Shown piece by piece: positions 57,374 to 64,000 of a DNA stretch of 64,000 nucleotides. The position numbers were made by a program, and so were the translations under genes. Numbering within the stretch: position 1 is the first letter of the stretch; each line of letters opens with the position of its first letter. Source of the DNA: Bolinopsis microptera (lineage: Eukaryota > Ctenophora > Tentaculata > Lobata > Bolinopsidae); NCBI RefSeq assembly GCF_026151205.1, contig NC_087082.1, positions 11,950,997 through 12,014,996 of the forward strand, given 5' to 3'. The notes beneath the pieces were generated by a model that saw nothing but the letters and a program-made list of their open reading frames with translations, was not told the DNA's origin and searched no databases.

Positions 57374-58519
57374 TCAATAGTCAGATTCATAAGGCCTTGC
57401 TCGTGGCAGTATGTTCGGTTTCAGCAGGTATGTCGATGTTGCCCATGTTCTGTCCAAGAGAGCATACATGTTATCAGCCACGTTATTCAACCTGACAGCT
57501 GTACTAGCAGGTTTCGTTTTGTTCTGTTTACACATCACCAACTTTATAAACTTTTTTAACTCAGCGTTAAGCAAAACTATAAGTATTGGATTTAACATCG
57601 CTGTAAAGGAAGAGACTGCTACAAATGCTAAGAAGAAATAACCGTACTTTGCAAAAAGGGTCTTGGAAAATGCGTAGTTAATAGCTGAAAATAAATATGG
57701 GACATTCATCAAACATATTATGTAACAACTGTGAACTCTTGCATCTCGCATCCTTCTCTTCAAAATTATGTTAAGCATTGTCAAGAAAGATGCAATTATA
57801 CCCAGAATACAATGAGTTATGTTAAGAATTAAACAAAATTCAACATTCACATTTATCACACTCACTAAAGAATCATCAATTTCTAAAAACTGAAGAGTAG
57901 CATAAACTACCTCATTGGTAAACATAAGTGTACCAAAAACGGATATATAAGCAAGTGGGACCCAGTTTGGGAACCATAAAAACGGCTTGTAAATGGAAAC
58001 CATCCTAACTATAGCCAACACGGCTGTTAGAACCTGAGACAAACAGCCAAAGGTGCACATGAAGAGACTCGGCACGACGTAGTGTTTGAAATGGTGGTCC
58101 ACACTCTGGCTGTAGTCTACGTTGGTGCTGAAGTCGATGTTAGGGGCAATGCAGAAGTAGAGGATGTGAAGGACGGGGTAACTGTTGGTAAGCAGGTCAG
58201 AGGTCGCTATCAGGATGAAAAGCTTGCTACTCAGCTTCTCCTTTTCTGCCTGTCTAAGGGATGAGGAAATTATATACGATTTGTTTTTTAGCAAACGGTA
58301 GGTTGGTGCGATACTTGAAGGAAGGACCGGAGGAGAGGGCAAGTGTGAACTAATTTTAAATTTAAATTTTATTGACGTTACATACCTAGACCGATAGAAA
58401 GCAATGATGAACGGGTTAAGGATGGTAGACACAATAAATCCAGTTATCAGGAGTATTGTCATGAAAAGGTTAACCGCCTCCTCTTGATCCGCTGTTATTG
58501 CAGTTAGCCACCGTATCAT
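57374..58519 (-). CDS. class A-type orphan GPCR, paralogue 2, with an open intron
   Basis: Exons 58519-58386 and 58253-57374 give 337 residues when spliced. The 132-nt intron (GTATGT...TTAG) is a multiple of three and has no in-frame stop, so the unspliced frame is also open (381 residues) and would add 44 residues between TM1 and TM2. Exon 1 differs from paralogue 1 at only 3 of 134 nt, while exon 2 is far more diverged. TM2 has ATSDLLTNSYP, the TM3 end is AIVRMVSIYKPF (no DRY acid) and TM7 is AMLNPILIVLLN. The C-terminal tail is longer than in its neighbours. Confidence 0.85.
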   Translation of the reverse strand: MIRWLTAITADQEEAVNLFMTILLITGFIVSTILNPFIIAFYRSRYVTSIKFKFKISSHLPSPPVLPSSIAPTYRLLKNKSYIISSSLRQAEKEKLSSKLFILIATSDLLTNSYPVLHILYFCIAPNIDFSTNVDYSQSVDHHFKHYVVPSLFMCTFGCLSQVLTAVLAIVRMVSIYKPFLWFPNWVPLAYISVFGTLMFTNEVVYATLQFLEIDDSLVSVINVNVEFCLILNITHCILGIIASFLTMLNIILKRRMRDARVHSCYIICLMNVPYLFSAINYAFSKTLFAKYGYFFLAFVAVSSFTAMLNPILIVLLNAELKKFIKLVMCKQNKTKPASTAVRLNNVADNMYALLDRTWATSTYLLKPNILPRARPYESDY

Positions 58520-58824
58520 GGTTCTAAGGTGATATTGAGTTGACTAAAGTGAACGGTCCAACTATCGTGATAGTAAACAACAAATCTCTATTGTTATAAT
58601 TTAATTCACATTTAATAAGGTATAGTTAAAAATTGAGATGTTAAAAAAAAACGTGCCATCTGCTAGAGATTATTCTAGAAACTGCAGAGCTTACCAATAT
58701 TCATTTTTAGAGAGGCAGTCAGATTGTATAGAACTGGCACGCCCAGTATTTCAGGAAGGGAAATCAGGGAACAGACTGTCCAATTGTCACCCGAGATTTA
58801 GTCACGTGACTCGTAATAGAGCTT

Positions 58825-59145
58825 GTGCCAGGTGCTCATATTGAGATTTTCTGGTTACTCAAGCTCACGGAAAAACACTTATCACAAGCTAGGGTACCTC
58901 GGGGAGGACTTGAATTACAAAATCCCCTTTTGAAAAGTTATAAAGATATGTTTAAACAGATTTTGGTGTTCGCCATTATTTGGACAGTTGGACTTATGCC
59001 AAATATTTATAGATCTCTGACTGTGTATGAGTTAAAATCAGGACGCCCATATGGTGCCCCACGCCATGATTCATTCTACAATACTGTACCTATTTCTCTA
59101 TTTACGTCGGCAGCATTGACGAAACGTGTCATCCATCTCGCCTGA
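58825..59145 (+). other. possible GPCR TM6-TM7 relic
   Basis: A short frame reads KSYKDMFKQILVFAIIWTVG, then LMPNIYRSL and a second hydrophobic stretch VPISLFTSAAL. The order resembles TM6 (WxxGxxP) and TM7 of a receptor, but it lies on the opposite strand from the cluster and is too short to be sure. Confidence 0.2.
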
Positions 59146-59579
59146 TGATTATTGAAAACAAATTTACTTTCGGAGCCTTCAATTGACGGAATTCAACATA
59201 AGTGGCCCTGCTCCAGGAAACTGTAGGTTTAATGTTTGAGAATATAATATGAGCTGATTTATTATTATTTAGTTTCCCATATTTTTATTTTAAAGAGCTG
59301 TTTCAAAGATTTTAAATATGTGCTGACCATAATTATTGTCGTTATGATGAGACGTCGTAACCATTGTAGACGGAATTTTAGCTATTAAACACACATAATA
59401 ACACACATATTTTAACTGAAATTAAATTAATGTAAACTCTATATTATAACAGTTAAAAAATGTGTCAAATGGAATATTTTATTGGATATAGTCATCATAA
59501 ATCATTAAATGAAATTACGCAAATTCTGCCCATTGGCCCAATAAAGGATTCAAAATGAAAGTTTCCGCGACTATTTCCC

Positions 59580-60610
59580 TCACAGTGACTGTGATTCTTG
59601 AATAGTTTCATTTCTGTTAGAGGATTTACACATGCTTTGCAGCAAGGCCCTAATATACTGTTTGAGGTCTGTGTCCAACAACACAATCACACACGGGTTA
59701 AACATCGACGTTAAACAAGGGACCGCTACGTAAACTAAATAAAAATACCCGTATTTCTGAAAATGTGTTTTGCAAAGGGCGTAGTTAATAATTGAGAAGA
59801 TATAAGGAACGTTCATTAGGAATATTATCCAGCAGCTGCGTACATGAACAACTTGAGTCACTTTACCGGGCTGGCGTTTGTAAAATATCTTAAACACTGT
59901 CGCAAAGGATGCTAGTATACCAAAAACGAAATGGGTAATATTAAGGCAAAAGCAAAACTCAACAGTAAACTCAATCGCATGTTTAACTGAATCATTCATT
60001 CCAAGGTAATGAAACGCAGCAAAACTTATCTCGTTCATGAACATAAGTGCACTAAACACGGATACGTACACCAACGGTATCCACTGGGGATATCTCAAGT
60101 TAAAGAAAGGCCTGTAAACAGATATCATCCGTACTATAGCCAAAACGAACGTAGTCACCTGAGACAAGCACCCAAAACTGCAGATGAAAAGACTGGGTAT
60201 AGCGTAGTGTTTGAACGTTGGGTCCACACTTTGGCTGCTGAAGTCTGTTATGATGCTGAAGTCAATGTTAGGGGCAATGCAGAAGTAGAGGATGTGAAGG
60301 GCTGGGTAACTGTTGGTAAGCAGGTCAGAGGTCGCTATTAGGATGAATAGCTTTCGGCTGAGTCTATCTTTATCGTCTTGTCTGTAGGAAAAGAGGTTAT
60401 GCAACATACATTAAAAAACGATTTTCAATGACCTTATCGAAATCAAATGTTATTATTTGTTACAAGGTAAAGGTATGATTACCTGTAGAAAGCTATAATG
60501 AGTGGGTTGAGAATGGTTGAGATTATAAAACCAGTTGAAAGAAGAATGATCATGAAAAGGTTCACTGCCTCTTCTTGATCGTCTGTTAGACCCTTGAGCC
60601 ACCTTATCAT
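59580..60610 (-). CDS. class A-type orphan GPCR, paralogue 3
   Basis: Exons 60610-60483 and 60381-59580 join in the same phase 2 as the other two paralogues and give 309 residues. Exon 1 is MIRWLKGLTDDQEEAVNLFM through ILNPLIIAFYR, clearly homologous but not near-identical to paralogues 1 and 2. Exon 2 runs from RQDDKDRLSRKLFILIATSD to TM7 (TSMFNPCVIVLLDTDLK). The TM3 end is AIVRMISVYRPF, so the DRY acid is missing here too. The shared intron position and phase show that all three arose by tandem duplication of an already split gene. Confidence 0.85.
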
Positions 60611-60879
60611 TGCTTTAAAATAGGGTTACTTTTATGATTTTAAGTGTTCAAGCTACGAGTACGATTTAATTAATAATAATGATGTTGACGTTGTAGATTT
60701 TGACACAATGTTGCTGAAACAAAATGGTAGCGAGAATTGCTGAGAGCAGGGTCTGATAATTGAGTCATGACCATTAACCATCCATCTTCAAAATGTATTG
60801 ACCAAATACTAGCAACTAGTAGAAGTAGGGGTGAAGCCTCAAATGGGGAGAAATGATCATCGGCCAAGAAGTTAATATA

Positions 60880-61075
60880 AAGGTTCCTTAATTTCATCAA
60901 AGCTTAGTCTAGTCTCATTGCACCAGTGAAATTTCCAAGAAATCACCAAGAAGTTAATATAAAGTGGAGAGGTTCATAATAACAAAATTAAGGAACCTTG
61001 GCCTTTATATTGTAAAGGTTCCTTAATTTCATCAAATTTTAGTCTAGTCTCATTGTACCAGAGAAATTTCCAAAT
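60880..61075 (+). repeat. near-direct 57-bp duplication
   Basis: GGTTCCTTAATTTCATCAAA and the following 37 bp occur at 60882-60938 and again at 61017-61073 with four or five differences. An inverted piece (ATTAAGGAACCTT) lies between them. It looks like a fragment of a small mobile repeat. Confidence 0.6.
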
Positions 61076-61249
61076 CTAAAGGAAAGTTCCAGTTCTAAAA
61101 GCTTCTGTTCAATTGTTCTAAAGCCAATTTAGTAATGTGAAGAGCTATTTGTCATTTCTGATGTACACCAATTAAGAATTCGATTATTCACTAAGTTTGA
61201 AAACATGAATTTAAAGGTCATGTAACATACTAATATTTGCTTACTGTTC

Positions 61250-61421
61250 TGTTAAATAATATCGGCCTTTTAATTGGAACCTACGTTGGAATACGTTTTA
61301 CCTGACGTTTCTGCTGCATAGACAGTTTATATTTGCAAATATAAACTGTCTATGCAGCAGAAACGTCAGGTAAAACGTATTCCAACGTAGGTTCCAATTA
61401 AAAGGCCGATATTATTTAACA
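61250..61421. repeat. perfect 172-bp palindrome with no spacer
   Basis: Two 86-bp arms are exact reverse complements and meet at the centre ATTTG/CAAAT (between 61335 and 61336). I compared all 86 positions and found no mismatch. Outside it, AATATTTG on the left and CAAATATT on the right extend the symmetry after a 10-nt left-side bulge. Confidence 0.95.
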
Positions 61422-61901
61422 CAAATATTTTTGTTTGTATAATTCATACTTAGATAGTAAGATACAGTACCCACTACCCATACACGTTTTTGAAAGTCGT
61501 TATAACTTTTTAAATCGATGCAACCAAAAAATTCCTTCGTGTTAAAAATGTTCGGAAAACAAAGACGGTTATGTCTTGGTTGGACGCTAATATTTTTAAA
61601 TTGGTAAATACACTACAACGAAAGATTACCAAAAACAAAAATTATGTTTCGTCAAGTGCGGGTGCCGTAAAATTAATAACTTATAGAATGATCACGATCA
61701 ACTAAAACAGGTGGTCCTATTATTACGAGCATATAATATTATGAAGAAATGTCACTCATCCATATCTCTAAGATTACACTCTCACTGCCGTCAATACACT
61801 CTCACTGCCGTTTTAAATTTGTTAGCTCTCGTTATCGCACTGCTTATCTCTTGATAATTGCACCGCTACTGCGCTGCTAGCTTGTTGTGCTGATCTTTAC
61901 G
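61422..61901. other. 5' flank of the solitary ORF1
   Basis: Non-coding. A 17-bp word (TACACTCTCACTGCCGT) is tandemly duplicated with a 4-nt spacer at about 61782-61813. It may be part of a LINE 5' UTR. Confidence 0.4.
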
Positions 61902-62765
61902 ATGGCAGATTTGGACTTGGAAAGTATCAATTACATGTGGAATGAGATGTTCACCTGGAGCAAAGAGACTCTGAAGAAATTTGGCAAGCCGTACGGAAAG
62001 TTAAAGGACATTGCGGACGCTAAGAACTTCAACAGACTGAATAAGCCGGAGATTGTCGATGTGTGTGGTCGATCTTTTGAGTATACGAACTATCTTATGG
62101 AGACCGTTGAAGCGTATAAGAATGTGTTGACCAGACTTCAGGGTCAGTTAATTGAGAAGCAAGAGCAGGTTATCAGTGTTCAGGCCGAGCTATCAGCTTG
62201 CAAGACTGAGAAACTTGAAGCGATGAAGAAAACTGTGTCAAGTTCAGTTGCTGATTCAGTGAAAGCGGAGTTCCAATCTTACAGCTCTATCGTTCAAAGT
62301 TTTCCAGCACAGTCTCCAGTAATCAGCCCAGAAGCATTGACGTCTGTAGTCAAGACTATTGTTGCAGAGGAGGACCGCAGCAGGAACCTTCTTATCTTCG
62401 GTCTGCCTGAGGAAAAAGAAGAGAAGCTCGAATCTCAAGTCAGTGAAGTTCTGGAAACTATTGGCATAAAGCCAAAAGTAGAGGCTCAGAGAATAGGAAA
62501 AAAGAAAACGGTTGACTCAACGCGACCAGTTAAAGTTATTACCTCAAACTCGCTCATCGTTGATCAGATTCTGAGGAATGCCAGGAACCTGCGGCAGAGT
62601 GAGAAGTTTAAGACAGTTTTCTTGAGCCCTGATCGGTCTGTCGAACAGAGGAAGCTCCGGAAAGATCTGGTACAGGACATGAAGAAGCGGGCACTTGCAG
62701 AACCGACCAAAAAGTTTTACATAAAGAACGGGCAAATTTATTGTGCCGATGAGAGCAACGGTTGA
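61902..62765 (+). CDS. LINE ORF1-type RNA-binding protein without an ORF2
   Basis: 287 residues from the ATG at 61902. Residues 60-115 form a coiled-coil-like segment (LTRLQGQLIEKQEQVISVQA). Residues 160-235 match the RRM of L1/Tx1-type ORF1 proteins (RSRNLLIFGLPEEKEEK, then RPVKVITSN). A basic C-terminal domain (EQRKLRKDLVQDMKKRALAE) with YIKNGQIY completes the trimeric RNA chaperone layout. The frame is intact, but no ORF2, not even a fragment, follows. AATAAA at 63196-63201 may terminate the unit. It could be an ORF1-only non-autonomous element, as HAL1 is to mammalian L1, or a domesticated gene. Confidence 0.75.
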   Translation: MADLDLESINYMWNEMFTWSKETLKKFGKPYGKLKDIADAKNFNRLNKPEIVDVCGRSFEYTNYLMETVEAYKNVLTRLQGQLIEKQEQVISVQAELSACKTEKLEAMKKTVSSSVADSVKAEFQSYSSIVQSFPAQSPVISPEALTSVVKTIVAEEDRSRNLLIFGLPEEKEEKLESQVSEVLETIGIKPKVEAQRIGKKKTVDSTRPVKVITSNSLIVDQILRNARNLRQSEKFKTVFLSPDRSVEQRKLRKDLVQDMKKRALAEPTKKFYIKNGQIYCADESNG

Positions 62766-64000
62766 CAACTTTTTTTTGAGTGTGTGTTTCGTGTGCTGTT
62801 TTGATATGTTTTGGACCATGTTTGTGAGGGACATATTGGTAGCTGTAGTTATTTTCTAAACAAGACTGAATAGTCTTCAGGCTTTAGCTGAGCTTTAATT
62901 TCCGACGCAGTTTTGTTGAGCCACTAGTCCATGATGGGGAATATAAACAATATATTTAACTCTTAATGGTCATAGCTACTTTTAATTTCAGGAATCATAC
63001 AGATTTTAAAGTACGCTGGTACGATTTTTATCTTATTAAATTGCTGTTCAATATCTATTTTAGTAAACATTAACTGGAGTAGTAAAACCCAGTTCCCAAT
63101 CAATCACAGTAACAACTGCCCAATCGAAATTGCTGTAAGGATCTTTATTTAATAATACCGACATGTAAGTATTAACTGATGTCAATGTTCATGTAAATAA
63201 AGCTGTCATAGATAAAGTGTATTAATGTAACATAACAGTCTGTTTTATGTCGACAAATGCAAAATTGGCGCATGCCTTCAAAGGCACAACCATTACAGTT
63301 ATATGGGCACTCGTCTACTACGGGACGTTTCTTGAAGAATCTAAGTAGTAGCCAAGGGTTCTTTAATCTGAGTCTCGTGGAGATGAAGGACTTATATAAG
63401 GGAATAATAATGGACTAATTTGAAGATGATGATCAGGAGATGAATGACCTGGGGTTCTTGGGCTCAATATCTTATATCTTGACTTTTATCAAGTGGTTAA
63501 ATCTTCATTATAGACCTACAAGCTGGTGAACACGAGTTATCAGTATATCTATAATACCAGTGCTTAACACTTCATCTTATTTCATGACGTGATAAGTTCG
63601 AGTGTTAGCAAGGGGTTAGCAACTTTGTAAAATCTTTGATTCTAATTTAATCGCCCGATTGCGATTCTACAAATATATCATGACCTTAATGATAGGTGGT
63701 TTAACCGATTAGGTTAGGAATTCATAGTTTGAATTGTGCTGTTCCACCAGATTTATATCATATTATTATTATAGAATTAAATTACTGTCACCATCAACCA
63801 CTTGTCTCCAAATACTCCTTATTGATAAAACCCAATACCAGGTAGTGATATGAAAAGTAAAATGGAACTGTGTCAGTAAATGACATTACAGATTGAATAT
63901 GTGAGTGTGACGAGTGGCCCTGTAATGTGTTTTGTAGTTGGTCACCATGGTGCCGGTAAAGTCACCATGGTGACGGTAAAGTCCTGTTATTACAGTGATC
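62766..64000. other. 3' flank, nothing further recognised
   Basis: AT-rich. A GTCACCATGGTG word is repeated at 63941-63976. No coding region is supported. Confidence 0.4.

Overview
The window is animal nuclear DNA: AT-rich, with spliceosomal introns, metazoan gene families (myosin, F-box, BTB, class A GPCRs, an XK-like membrane protein) and many non-LTR retrotransposons. The mix of CR1/L2-like, RTE-like and Jockey-like LINEs with small DNA transposons suits a marine invertebrate, perhaps an early-branching one such as a cnidarian. The sequence alone does not fix the phylum.

Layout. 1-1800 is the 5' part of a LINE ORF1 (PHD finger plus SGNH esterase) on the minus strand. 3.06-3.83 kb is a frameshifted retroelement nuclease-like relic. 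4.3-11.0 kb is a four-level nest: an RTE-like LINE (A) split by a minus-strand LINE (D, 6-bp target duplication), split by a plus-strand LINE (B, 8-bp duplication), split by a foldback-like element (C) with a 2.8-kb CT-rich core. 12.2-27.1 kb is a 19-exon divergent myosin. One of its exons has a triplicated splice acceptor, and its 5.3-kb intron houses an F-box gene and a BTB gene on the opposite strand. 27.2-29.0 kb holds a 47-bp minisatellite and a mariner-like MITE. 29-43.8 kb is gene-poor, with repeats, an hAT-like element, a LINE relic and a few orphan exon-like segments.

44.4-47.8 kb is a decayed ankyrin-repeat array that runs into an intact multi-pass, XK-related-like reading frame ending at 49181. 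49.7-54.4 kb is an apparently intact CR1/L2-like LINE. Its ORF1 and ORF2 are joined in the -1 frame at a canonical A AAA AAC heptamer. 54.5-60.6 kb carries three tandem two-exon GPCR paralogues on the minus strand; all lack the DRY aspartate, and two share an almost identical exon 1. A perfect, spacerless 172-bp palindrome lies at 61.25-61.42 kb. A solitary LINE-type ORF1 (coiled coil plus RRM-like region) closes the window.

Host genes are a minority of the sequence. The myosin stands out because both residues of the switch I/switch II salt bridge appear to be missing, so it may be a pseudoenzyme motor. The GPCR cluster shows recent duplication with conversion confined to one exon. Most other structure comes from retrotransposition and repeat decay.
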